From an uncultured Marinobacter sp. (GTDB taxonomy: Bacteria > Pseudomonadota > Gammaproteobacteria > Pseudomonadales > Oleiphilaceae): DNA of 64,000 nt. Below are positions 57,105 to 64,000 of this stretch, piece by piece; positions within the stretch are counted from its first letter, which is position 1, and each line of letters opens with the position of its first letter. Location: positions 186,001 through 250,000 of the forward strand of contig NZ_CAMYMK010000008.1 in assembly GCF_947259545.1 (NCBI RefSeq). The letters are read 5' to 3'. The position numbers and the translations under genes were made by a program. A model generated the notes under the pieces. The model was not told the origin of the DNA. It saw nothing but the letters and a program-made list of their open reading frames with translations, and searched no databases.

Positions 57105-58262
57105 TTAGTTGTCTTTAAGGCGACGGCAGATCGCGGCGCCGACTTCATGGGTGCTGCGCTGCATTCCGGAGTTCTCAGCAAGATCTGCCGCTACGGCGTC
57201 AAACAGCGTCTTGCCGGCAGCAGCCACCGCCGGATCCTTACGCCCCAGCCACTCCAGCATGCGTGCGGTAGTGAACAGCATGGCCGTGGGATCTGCCAGT
57301 CCCTGGCCGGCAATATCGGGGGCACTGCCGTGAGTTGGCTCAAACATGGATGGCATCGAAGCGTCGGTGGGGTTCAGGTTGCACGAAGGGGCAACCCCCA
57401 TGCCTCCGGACAACACAGCGGCAAGATCCGTCAGGATGTCACCCTGCAGGTTGCTGGCAACCACGACATCAAATGCCCACGGACACTGCACGAACTTCAT
57501 GCAGGCGGCATCCACCAGTTCATGATGGGTGGCGACATCCGGGTACTCTTTGCTGATCTCCTCAAAGGCCTCAGAGTACATATCACCCCAGTAGCGCAGG
57601 GCATTGCGCTTGGTGATAATGCAAACCTGGCTTTCGCAGGTGCGGCCATCCAGAGTTTTGAACTGACGTGTGCGCCCCTGTTTCATCCGCTCGCCGGCGC
57701 GCAGGCGGGCCTGCTCAAATCCGTAGCGAATAATCCGGTCGGTGGCGTAACGGGTGAACACCTCCATCTGTGTGGCGACTTCGTCAGGGGTACCTTTGCG
57801 CAGGCGACCACCCTGACTGACGTATTCGCCTTCGCTGTTTTCCCGGATGACCAGCATGTCGATGTCTTTGGCACGTTCATCGGCCAGGTACTGACGCGCT
57901 CCCGGCAATAGCCGTGCGGGCCGCTCACAAACCCATTGATCAAACCCCTTGCGCATATCCAGCAGTGGCGCCAGTGAAATGCTGTCAGGCAACAGGTAGC
58001 GTTGTGGATCATCTACTGGCCCCGGATCGCCAAGCGCGCCCAGCAGGATGGCATCAAATGCTTTGAGTTGTTCCAGGGCGTTTTCCGGCATGGATGCGCC
58101 ATGTTCCTCATGCCAGGCATGGGATGGCCAGGGAAAGCGGGTCCATTCCAGGTCCAGGTTATGCGTGGAGCGCAGTGTCTCCAGGCAACGCACGGCCTCA
58201 GCGACAACTTCAGGGCCAATACCATCGCCGGGGGTAATTGCGATTCGGGATTTCTGGGCCAT
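57105..58262 (-). CDS. Tartrate/D-malate dehydrogenase-like (IMDH family)
   Basis: A 385-residue NAD-dependent decarboxylating dehydrogenase of the isocitrate/isopropylmalate family. Motifs: ITPGDGIGPEV, RPARLLPG, IRENSEGEYVSQGGR and FEPTHGSAPDIAGQG. The NSEGEY-S/V-GG pattern and the R(G)xxRIIRYGFE region favour the tartrate dehydrogenase/D-malate dehydrogenase (TtuC/DmlA) subgroup over LeuB. ATG 58262 has AGGAG 9 bases upstream; the frame is open further back to 58415 without a good site. Confidence 0.84.
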   Translation of the reverse strand: MAQKSRIAITPGDGIGPEVVAEAVRCLETLRSTHNLDLEWTRFPWPSHAWHEEHGASMPENALEQLKAFDAILLGALGDPGPVDDPQRYLLPDSISLAPLLDMRKGFDQWVCERPARLLPGARQYLADERAKDIDMLVIRENSEGEYVSQGGRLRKGTPDEVATQMEVFTRYATDRIIRYGFEQARLRAGERMKQGRTRQFKTLDGRTCESQVCIITKRNALRYWGDMYSEAFEEISKEYPDVATHHELVDAACMKFVQCPWAFDVVVASNLQGDILTDLAAVLSGGMGVAPSCNLNPTDASMPSMFEPTHGSAPDIAGQGLADPTAMLFTTARMLEWLGRKDPAVAAAGKTLFDAVAADLAENSGMQRSTHEVGAAICRRLKDN

Positions 58263-58610
58263 TCCGCGAGCTCCTGTTGGCTTCTTGAATCGTATAGAAC
58301 TGTAGCTGTCAGTGTAGTCTCGTGGTTTGGGGATGCCAGAGTTTTGAATAATTGGCGTTTTACCAGGGAGGGCTTCGAGGCTATAGTTGAAAAAGTTTAT
58401 TGATTCTAAACTCAATTTGCTCGTTAGAGGGCAGTCAAGGAGAGGATGTGAACCGGCCTGCCGTTCTGTTTGATGAGTCTAAATGTGAACAATGTACGTG
58501 TGGCGAGAGATTGTTTTTTCCTTCTCATTTGCCTTCCAGCCCATCGTTGATGCGCAGAGCAAAGCCATTTTTGCTTAATTTTCCGGACTATTAGTCATTG
58601 AGGTTACATC
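58263..58610. other. Intergenic region, possible tiny reading frame
   Basis: This 348-bp gap separates the dehydrogenase from the small membrane protein. It is comparatively AT-rich. The only coding hint is GTG 58448 (AAGGAG at 58437-58442) opening 48 codons that include CEQCTCG; there is no other support. No RNA gene or repeat was recognised. Confidence 0.4.
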
Positions 58611-58967
58611 TTGCTGTATCGCATTGTTACGATTGTTGGTGGACTGGTCTTTGTCATTGTCCTGTTCGCGCTGATCTGGTTTTTCTGTAAGCAGTTCTTG
58701 TTACGTCACGGTGTTCAGGATCAGGTGTCCGACCGGGCAACGGTTCTGGCTACCTGGACGTTTGCCGGCATCAGTGTCGGGCTGGTGTTCGCCGTGGTGG
58801 GTGCGTTTATTCTGGGTCCCTGGGCGTTCTACCGCACCTTACGGGGGCATGATGTGCCTGTTTCCGATGGTGCGGCTATCTGGTGGGGATTTGGCATTGT
58901 GGCACTGTCCATGGCTATCACCACCGCCGGGTTCCTCGGGTTCCTTGCCCTGGTCGGCGCCTACTGA
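58611..58967 (+). CDS. Small membrane protein, unknown
   Basis: A 118-residue integral membrane protein with three predicted helices (IVTIVGGLVFVIVLFALIWFF, ATWTFAGISVGLVFAVVGAFIL and WWGFGIVALSMAITTAGFLGFL in pieces). I recognise no family. The start is TTG 58611 with GAGG 6 bases upstream, giving MLYRIVTIV. It ends 9 bp from the convergent LysR gene. Confidence 0.65.
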   Translation: MLYRIVTIVGGLVFVIVLFALIWFFCKQFLLRHGVQDQVSDRATVLATWTFAGISVGLVFAVVGAFILGPWAFYRTLRGHDVPVSDGAAIWWGFGIVALSMAITTAGFLGFLALVGAY

Positions 58968-58976
58968 CCGGCGCTC

Positions 58977-59870
58977 TCAGGCAATATGTCGGAGTTGTTC
59001 GCGGAACCAGATCAATGCGGGTTCCCGTTCATAGGCCTTGTGCCAGTATAGATGCACATCCAGGCTGGGCAGGTCTGCTGGTGGCGTAAGAATGCTTATG
59101 TTTGCACGTTCAGCGATGATCCGCGCGTAGGTTTCCGGCATGGTCAGTAACAGGTCGGTCCCCTCGACGACCCGGCAGGCTGCGTAGTAATGCTGGCAAC
59201 GCAGGCGTATATGCCGTTGCACGCCCAGGCGCGACAGTTCGAAATCCTCAATCCCCGGGCCCTCTGTACGTGAGGACACCAGCACATGCTGGGCGGCAAT
59301 ATACCTGTCCATAGTCAGCTCGCCTTCAGTCAGTGGATGCCCGGCTCTCGCCAGCACCACTAATCGATCCCGCCGTAACAGCTCGTGGGCGGTCTGATTG
59401 CTCACTGGCAACAGCACGTCCACCGCAAAATCCAGCTTCCCGGCTGCCAGTTGGGTCTCCATATCCCGCCGTGGAATCCGCTGGCTGACGATTTCCAGCT
59501 CCGGGTACTGATCGAGCCGCTGCATGAGCTGTGGCAGGAAGGTCGATTCCAGAATATCCCGCAGGGCCAGGGAATAAGTCTTGCGCTGGGTGGCAGGATC
59601 GAAGGCATGGAACTGGTTAACCGCACCCTGAATCTGGGTAAGTCCGGGTCGCATGGACTCCAAGAATCGCCGGGCCAGGGGCGTGGGAATCATCTGGTTA
59701 CCCTGACGGGTAAACAGGGGATCATCAAAATGCTCCCGTAACCGGGACAGTGAATGACTGACGGCCGGTTGTGTCAGGTGCAGCGCCTTGGCCGCACGAG
59801 TGAGGCTACCTTCCCGATAGATGGTGTCAAAAACGTGCAGAAGATTAAGATCCAGCCGATTCAGGGCCAT
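58977..59870 (-). CDS. LysR family transcriptional regulator
   Basis: A 297-residue LTTR. The N-terminal winged helix is clear (LNLLHVFDTIYREGSLTRAAK, LHLTQPAVSHSLSRLREHF) and a periplasmic-binding-like effector domain follows. ATG 59870 (MALNRLDLN) gives the usual start; the frame is open upstream to 59972 through the AT-rich intergenic DNA. It is divergent from the acyl-CoA dehydrogenase gene, so regulation of that operon is likely. The effector is unknown. Confidence 0.88.
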   Translation of the reverse strand: MALNRLDLNLLHVFDTIYREGSLTRAAKALHLTQPAVSHSLSRLREHFDDPLFTRQGNQMIPTPLARRFLESMRPGLTQIQGAVNQFHAFDPATQRKTYSLALRDILESTFLPQLMQRLDQYPELEIVSQRIPRRDMETQLAAGKLDFAVDVLLPVSNQTAHELLRRDRLVVLARAGHPLTEGELTMDRYIAAQHVLVSSRTEGPGIEDFELSRLGVQRHIRLRCQHYYAACRVVEGTDLLLTMPETYARIIAERANISILTPPADLPSLDVHLYWHKAYEREPALIWFREQLRHIA

Positions 59871-59989
59871 AATTTTACCGATCCATGAATAAGTATGACT
59901 AATAATAAATGATAAGAATAATTCAGTCGCGTAATAGTGTATTGGATCATAGACTGGTGGGATAGTGCACAACCAATGAGGGTACGACG
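59871..59989. promoter_or_regulatory. Divergent LysR / acyl-CoA dehydrogenase control region
   Basis: A 119-bp AT-rich spacer between divergent genes. TGAATAAG and AGAATAATTCA lie about 30 bp apart as rough inverted halves; LysR proteins usually bind such spaced AT-rich dyads here. No clear -35/-10 pair was chosen. Confidence 0.35.
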
Positions 59990-61201
59990 ATGGATTTCAG
60001 TATTTCCGAAAAGGGCCAGGATTACCTCAACCGCGTGAAGCAATTCATGAAGGATGAGATATTCCCGATTGAAGAGCAGTACCACCGGGAGCTGGCTTCT
60101 CTGGATAACCGCTGGGTGGTGCTGCCCATCATCAAGGAACTGAAGGAAAAGGCCAAAGCTCAGGGCCTGTGGAACATGTTCTTCCCGGACGAAGAACACG
60201 GTTGTGGCCTACTTAATTCCGATTACGCTCTGATTGCCGAAGAAACCGGCCGCAGTTTCATTGCTCCGGAAATCTTCAACTGCAATGCGCCGGACACCGG
60301 CAATATGGAAGTGCTGATCCATTACGGCTCCGAAGAGCAGAAAGCCGAGTGGCTGCCGCGACTGCAAAGCGGTGAGATCCGCTCTGCTTTCTGTATGACC
60401 GAGCCGGCGGTTGCCTCTTCCGACGCGACCAACATGGAAGCCACCGCCATTGTTGAAGGTGATGAAGTAGTCCTCAACGGCCGAAAATGGTGGAGTACCG
60501 GCATTGGTCACCCGGATTGCAAGGTAGCCATCTTTATGGGCCTGACCGACCCGGATGCCCAGAAGCACCGCCGCCACTCCATGGTTCTGGTGCCGCTGGA
60601 TACCCCGGGCGTGAAGATTGAACGCATGCTGCCGGTATTTGGTGAATACGACGAGCCCTACGGCCACGGTGTTGTCTCTTTCGAGAATGTCCGTTTGCCG
60701 AAAAGTGCCTTTATTGCCGGCCCCGGCCGTGGTTTTGAAATCGCCCAGGGCCGTCTGGGACCGGGCCGTGTTCATCACTGTATGCGCGCTATCGGTGCCG
60801 CTGAGCGCACTCTGGAATTGCTGATCAAGCGTGCAACCAGCCGTGAAGCCTTTGGTCGCCCGATCGCGAAACTGGGCGGTAATCCGGACATTATCGCCAA
60901 TGCCCGCATGTCGATTGAGCAGGCCCGCTTGTTGACTCTCAAATGTGCCTGGGCGCTGGATACCAAGGGTATCGGCGGTGCTCTTCAGGAAGTTTCCATG
61001 ATCAAGGCGGTAATTCCGTCCATGCTGCAGACTATTGTGGATCAGGCGATTCAGATTCACGGTGGCGCTGGTGTCAGCGACGATGATTTCCCTCTGACGC
61101 AATTGTTCGCCTATGCTCGGGTATTGCGGCTGGCCGATGGGCCGGACGAGGTTCATCGGGCTATGGTGGCTCGCCTGGAGCTTCGCAAGTACAAGTCCTG
61201 A
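59990..61201 (+). CDS. Acyl-CoA dehydrogenase (ACAD10/11-like)
   Basis: A 403-residue flavoprotein dehydrogenase. FAD and substrate regions are CMTEPAVASSDATNM, LNGRKWWSTGIG, RHSMVLVPLDTPGV and the C-terminal QIHGGAGVSDD. The H-R-R-H-S-M-V-L-V-P and E-Y-D-E-P-Y-G-H patterns resemble the ACAD10/ACAD11 subgroup more than fatty acyl FadE. In that subgroup a kinase phosphorylates a 4-hydroxyacyl chain before elimination, and an APH-like kinase lies two genes on. It is divergent from a LysR gene. Confidence 0.87.
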   Translation: MDFSISEKGQDYLNRVKQFMKDEIFPIEEQYHRELASLDNRWVVLPIIKELKEKAKAQGLWNMFFPDEEHGCGLLNSDYALIAEETGRSFIAPEIFNCNAPDTGNMEVLIHYGSEEQKAEWLPRLQSGEIRSAFCMTEPAVASSDATNMEATAIVEGDEVVLNGRKWWSTGIGHPDCKVAIFMGLTDPDAQKHRRHSMVLVPLDTPGVKIERMLPVFGEYDEPYGHGVVSFENVRLPKSAFIAGPGRGFEIAQGRLGPGRVHHCMRAIGAAERTLELLIKRATSREAFGRPIAKLGGNPDIIANARMSIEQARLLTLKCAWALDTKGIGGALQEVSMIKAVIPSMLQTIVDQAIQIHGGAGVSDDDFPLTQLFAYARVLRLADGPDEVHRAMVARLELRKYKS

Positions 61202-61242
61202 GCCTTGGGTTGGATCGCCCCCAGCCTTTGAGTTGGGCGTAG

Positions 61243-61355
61243 GGGGCCGGCGGGGCGGTGTTTCTGAAAACCGCTCCTTCGGCACATCCCTGTGGCGCTT
61301 CTGCTCCGCCATCCATGGCTCCGCAAATTTTCAGAAACACCGCCCCGCCGTCCCC
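61243..61355 (+). repeat. Long palindromic repeat element, copy 2
   Basis: Arms of 28 bp (61243-61270 and 61328-61355) pair with one mismatch. The 57-nt interior contains CACA-TCCC-TGTG (61283-61294) and GCCAT-CC-ATGGC (61308-61319). The latter lies inside a 24-nt core (61302-61325) with repeated GCTCCGC. This core is identical, in reverse, to the one in the element at 61484. The arms share no clear sequence with those of the other copies. Confidence 0.85.
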
Positions 61356-61483
61356 TTCGGACTGCGGAGTGGGATTCGGGGTTCAACGACGGCGAGAATT
61401 AGTCGGGTTCGACGGAGCTATTTATCGAATCGAAGTTTGCCAAAACCATAGGGCTTGACGAACAGCTTACTGAGATGTCGGGG

Positions 61484-61596
61484 AGCTGGTGCCTGGTCGG
61501 CCCTTCCAAAACGTTGCGGAGCCATGGATGGCGGAGCACAGCGTACAGGGACGTATCCACAGCGTGTTTTGGAAGGGCCGACCAGGCACCAGCTCA
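61484..61596 (-). repeat. Long palindromic repeat element, copy 3 (inverted)
   Basis: Arms of 30 bp (61484-61513 and 61567-61596) are perfectly complementary. The 53-nt interior, read on the minus strand, aligns with copy 2: first a TACGTCCCTGTA hairpin (61545-61556), then the identical 24-nt core (61516-61539). Orientation is opposite to copy 2. Confidence 0.85.
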
Positions 61597-61644
61597 TGCA
61601 CCAAAGCAAAATATCCAAACTCAATAACAACGGTGAGAACACAC

Positions 61645-62463
61645 ATGACACAAAGAGTATTTATCACAGGTGGGGCCAGCGGCCTGGGCCGGGCAATTGC
61701 ACTGCGTTATGCCAAAGAAGGGGCCAAGGTCTGTATCGGTGACATCAACCCGGAGCAGGGCGTTGACGTTGAGAAAGAGATCAACGCCGCCGGTGGCGAA
61801 GGCTATTTTGTTGAGTGTGATGTCCGCAGGCTGACCGATTTCGAGAAGGTCCGTGACGATCTGGTCAAGAAGTGGGGTGGTGTCGATGTGGTGGTGAACA
61901 ATGCCGGTGTTGCCTCTGCGGGCTCCATCGAGGACACCACCATGGCCGACTGGGAGTGGATTCTGGACATCAACGTACTGGGCGTGGTCCGTGGCTGCAA
62001 GGCGTTTACACCGCAATTCAAACAGCAGGGCTTTGGAGCGTTTGTGAATGTGGCATCCATGGCCGGGCTCATGTTGGCGCCGTTGATGGACAGCTACAAT
62101 GTTACCAAGGCCGGGGTTATTGCCCTGTCCGAGACGCTGAGCCAGGAGTTGAGGGATTCCGGGATTCATGTGAGTTGCGTGTGTCCGGCGTTTTTCCAGA
62201 CCAATCTGACCAGCAGCATGCGATCGGATATTCCTGGTATCCAGCAGAATGTGAACAAACTGATGAAGCGCTCCAGTATCACAGCGGATGATGTCGCTGA
62301 GGATATTGTCCGTTCCGTCAAAGAGAAGAATTTCTGGGTGCTTCCCCACGCCAAGGAGCGTCGTATGTGGATGCTCAAGCGCCATGCACCGTGGGCCTTT
62401 GACTGGTTGATGCACCAGGAAAGCAAACGTTGGATGAACAAGATGGGTGGCAGTAAGGCGTAA
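61645..62463 (+). CDS. Short-chain dehydrogenase/reductase (SDR)
   Basis: A 272-residue classical SDR. The cofactor motif is TGGASGLG (residues 8-15), NNAG lies near 88, and the catalytic Ser and YNVTK (Tyr/Lys) are present. It is probably an alcohol or 3-hydroxyacyl dehydrogenase acting on the same substrates as the neighbouring acyl-CoA dehydrogenase. ATG 61645 opens MTQRVFITGG; longer in-frame openings run through a repeat element and are rejected. Confidence 0.87.
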   Translation: MTQRVFITGGASGLGRAIALRYAKEGAKVCIGDINPEQGVDVEKEINAAGGEGYFVECDVRRLTDFEKVRDDLVKKWGGVDVVVNNAGVASAGSIEDTTMADWEWILDINVLGVVRGCKAFTPQFKQQGFGAFVNVASMAGLMLAPLMDSYNVTKAGVIALSETLSQELRDSGIHVSCVCPAFFQTNLTSSMRSDIPGIQQNVNKLMKRSSITADDVAEDIVRSVKEKNFWVLPHAKERRMWMLKRHAPWAFDWLMHQESKRWMNKMGGSKA

Positions 62464-62527
62464 GCGCCGCTGTTGGTACCTGTACTGATGAACCGCTTGT
62501 ATTGAAAAAACGACAGGAGAGCCCTGA

Positions 62528-63592
62528 ATGACCCAGATCGACCAGGCCGTGGACATCCGCGAAGGCGAGAAACTGGACGTCAGCGCCGTTGACCGCTTTA
62601 TGAAGCAGGCCATTCCGGATCTGCAAGGTGAGCCCGATATCCGCCAGTACCCTGGCGGTGCCTCTAACCTGACCTATCAGGTGGATTATGGCGATCGTTC
62701 CTACGTATTGCGTCGACCTCCGTTCGGCAAGATCGCCAAATCCGCCCACGATATGCTGCGGGAGGCAAAGGTAATGGATGCGCTGAAACCGGTGTATCCC
62801 TACGTGCCGAACATTGTGGCGATCTGTGACGATCATGACGTTCTGGGGTGTGACTTCTATGTGATGGAGCGTCTGAAGGGCATCATCCTGCGTCAGGATT
62901 TTCCAAAGGACTTTGAGCTGAGCGAAACGGATACCCGCAAGCTTTGCCTCAATGTGATCGACAAGTTGGTTGACCTGCACCGGGTGGACGCGAAAGCCGC
63001 GGGCTTGGACAAGTTGGGGAAGGGCGCCGGTTATGTCCAGCGTCAGATTGGTGGCTGGAGCGACCGTTTCCGCAAGGCCCGTACCGAAGACGTGGGTGAT
63101 TTTGAGTCCGTGATGAGCTGGCTCAATGACAAGATGCCTGAGGACATCGCCCAGGTCGTCATCCACAACGATTTCCGTTTCGACAACGTGGTGCTGAATC
63201 CGGATAACCCGTTTGAAGTGATCGGCGTACTGGACTGGGAAATGGCCACCATTGGAGATCCACTGATGGATCTGGGCAACAGCCTGGCGTACTGGATTGA
63301 GGCGGACGACGAGGGGCCGTTCCAGATGCTGCGCCGGCAGCCGACTCATCGTACGGGCATGCTGACCCGTAAGGAAGTGGTGGAATATTACATGGAGAAG
63401 TCGGGCTTCAAAGCCGATAACTTCGATTTCTACGAGATCTACGGGCTGTTCCGTCTCGCGGTGATTGTTCAGCAGATCTATTACCGCTTCTATCACGGTC
63501 AGACCAAAGACAAGCGTTTTGCGGCCTTTGGTCATGCGGCCAATTACCTTGAGAAGCGCTGCCAGCGGCTGATTGAAGCGAGTGATCTGTAA
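62528..63592 (+). CDS. APH-family phosphotransferase (ACAD11 kinase-like)
   Basis: A 354-residue protein of the aminoglycoside phosphotransferase superfamily. The nucleotide loop is GGASNLTYQVDYG, the Lys-equivalent region YVLRRPPFG, the catalytic loop HNDFRFDN and the metal Asp in LDWEMATIGDPLMDLG. It resembles the N-terminal kinase of ACAD11 and bacterial acyl-kinase partners, rather than true antibiotic kinases. It follows the SDR by 64 bp and its stop overlaps the start of the next gene. Confidence 0.83.
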   Translation: MTQIDQAVDIREGEKLDVSAVDRFMKQAIPDLQGEPDIRQYPGGASNLTYQVDYGDRSYVLRRPPFGKIAKSAHDMLREAKVMDALKPVYPYVPNIVAICDDHDVLGCDFYVMERLKGIILRQDFPKDFELSETDTRKLCLNVIDKLVDLHRVDAKAAGLDKLGKGAGYVQRQIGGWSDRFRKARTEDVGDFESVMSWLNDKMPEDIAQVVIHNDFRFDNVVLNPDNPFEVIGVLDWEMATIGDPLMDLGNSLAYWIEADDEGPFQMLRRQPTHRTGMLTRKEVVEYYMEKSGFKADNFDFYEIYGLFRLAVIVQQIYYRFYHGQTKDKRFAAFGHAANYLEKRCQRLIEASDL

Positions 63593-64000
63593 TGGCAACG
63601 ATCTATCTGATCCGCCACGGACAGGCCAGTTTCGGCAAGGATAACTACGATCAGCTCTCGCCCCGTGGCTGGGAGCAGGGCCGGGTACTCGGCCGCTGGC
63701 TGTCGGGCAAGGTTCGCCCCGATGCCGTATTTGGCGGCAACATGGAGCGCCACCGGGAAACCGTGGAAGCGATTGCCAGTGGTTATGGTGACGCCTTGCC
63801 GGACATGCAGGCGGTTAGTGGTCTGAACGAGTTTGATCATATGCAGGTGGTTGAACGGCTGCGCCCGGAGTGGGCGGACCGGCAGCGAATGGCCACGGAT
63901 CTGGCGGCGTTTCCCAAGCCCGCCCGCGCCTTCCAGCAGGCGTTCGAGAAGGCGATGGCCCGTTGGGTCAGTGGTGATCACGACAATGAATACACCGAAA
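63592..64000 (+). CDS. Histidine phosphatase family protein (partial)
   Basis: The gene starts at ATG 63592, sharing a base with the kinase stop, and runs off the right edge after 136 codons. It opens MATIYLIRHGQASFG, the RHG phosphohistidine motif of phosphoglycerate-mutase-like phosphatases, and MERHRETVEAI follows. The substrate is unknown. The overlap with the kinase suggests the two are used together. Confidence 0.85.
   Translation, partial: MATIYLIRHGQASFGKDNYDQLSPRGWEQGRVLGRWLSGKVRPDAVFGGNMERHRETVEAIASGYGDALPDMQAVSGLNEFDHMQVVERLRPEWADRQRMATDLAAFPKPARAFQQAFEKAMARWVSGDHDNEYTE

Larger units (their letters stand above)
61202..61644. other. Intergenic region with two palindromic elements
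   Basis: This 443-bp gap between acyl-CoA dehydrogenase and SDR genes holds two palindromic repeat elements in opposite orientation (61243-61355 and 61484-61596), separated by 128 bp in which no feature was recognised. Open frames crossing the second element are not convincing genes. Confidence 0.7.

Noticed and set aside
61455-61742. Open frames running through the third palindromic element toward the SDR gene
   Set aside because: They arise inside the stem of the repeat and overlap the SDR start in another frame or extend it without family similarity.
62528-63592. Aminoglycoside resistance kinase
   Set aside because: The sequence is of the acyl-kinase/ACAD11-like branch and the context is acyl-CoA metabolism.

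Overview
This window looks like chromosomal DNA of a marine gammaproteobacterium, most probably Marinobacter. The evidence is the gene order nadB / rpoE(algU)-mucABCD / lepA-lepB-rnc-era-recO-pdxJ, the barA / cysM-rlmD-relA-mazG block, a two-part PlsB-type lipid supply set, and a 511-residue alcohol-forming fatty acyl-CoA reductase of the kind linked to wax-ester storage in that genus. No rRNA, tRNA, CRISPR array, prophage, insertion sequence or integrase was seen. Nearly all of the DNA is tightly packed core genome.

Layout. 1-3.4 kb (minus strand): the start of an HDOD gene, then ygfZ, a shortened ygfX, sdhE and nadB. 3.5-16.9 kb (plus strand): the envelope-stress sigma factor with its anti-sigma and protease operon, a CHASE-PAS-GGDEF-EAL sensor, then the lepA-lepB-DUF4845-rnc-era-recO-pdxJ run. 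16.9-25.5 kb: the BarA/GacS hybrid kinase, divergent from cysM-rlmD-relA-mazG. 25.6-34.1 kb: two small paralogues of unknown function, ppc, a YbaK-HDOD fusion, adk, tsaB, uppP, a disordered small protein and rsmJ. 34.1-40.2 kb: plsB, nudC, murI, and a DUF2156 acyl/aminoacyltransferase-like gene with a methyltransferase. 40.4-46.1 kb: a signalling island with a REC-PAS-GGDEF-EAL protein and an HDOD-histidine kinase, divergent from a MinD/FleN-like ATPase. 46.3-52.3 kb: fatty acyl-CoA reductase, acetyl-CoA synthetase with its probable LuxR-type regulator, and a membrane fatty acid desaturase. 52.4-58.97 kb: amino-acid and organic-acid enzymes, a CPXCG protein, a DUF1439 lipoprotein and a small membrane protein. 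59.0-64.0 kb: a LysR regulator divergent from an acyl-CoA dehydrogenase / SDR / APH-like kinase / histidine phosphatase set.

Most of the second half concerns acyl groups: making acyl-CoA or acetyl-CoA, desaturating, reducing, esterifying (PlsB) and oxidising them, with c-di-GMP and HDOD signalling genes interspersed.

The least explained structure is a family of three roughly 110-bp palindromic elements (50924-51033, 61243-61355, 61484-61596). Each has a 28-30 bp almost perfect stem that is unique to that copy. Inside each stem is a conserved 53-57 nt core that itself folds into two small hairpins with CC or CCC loops. Unique arms around a shared core are unusual for REP-like repeats, and this is the best candidate here for something undescribed.
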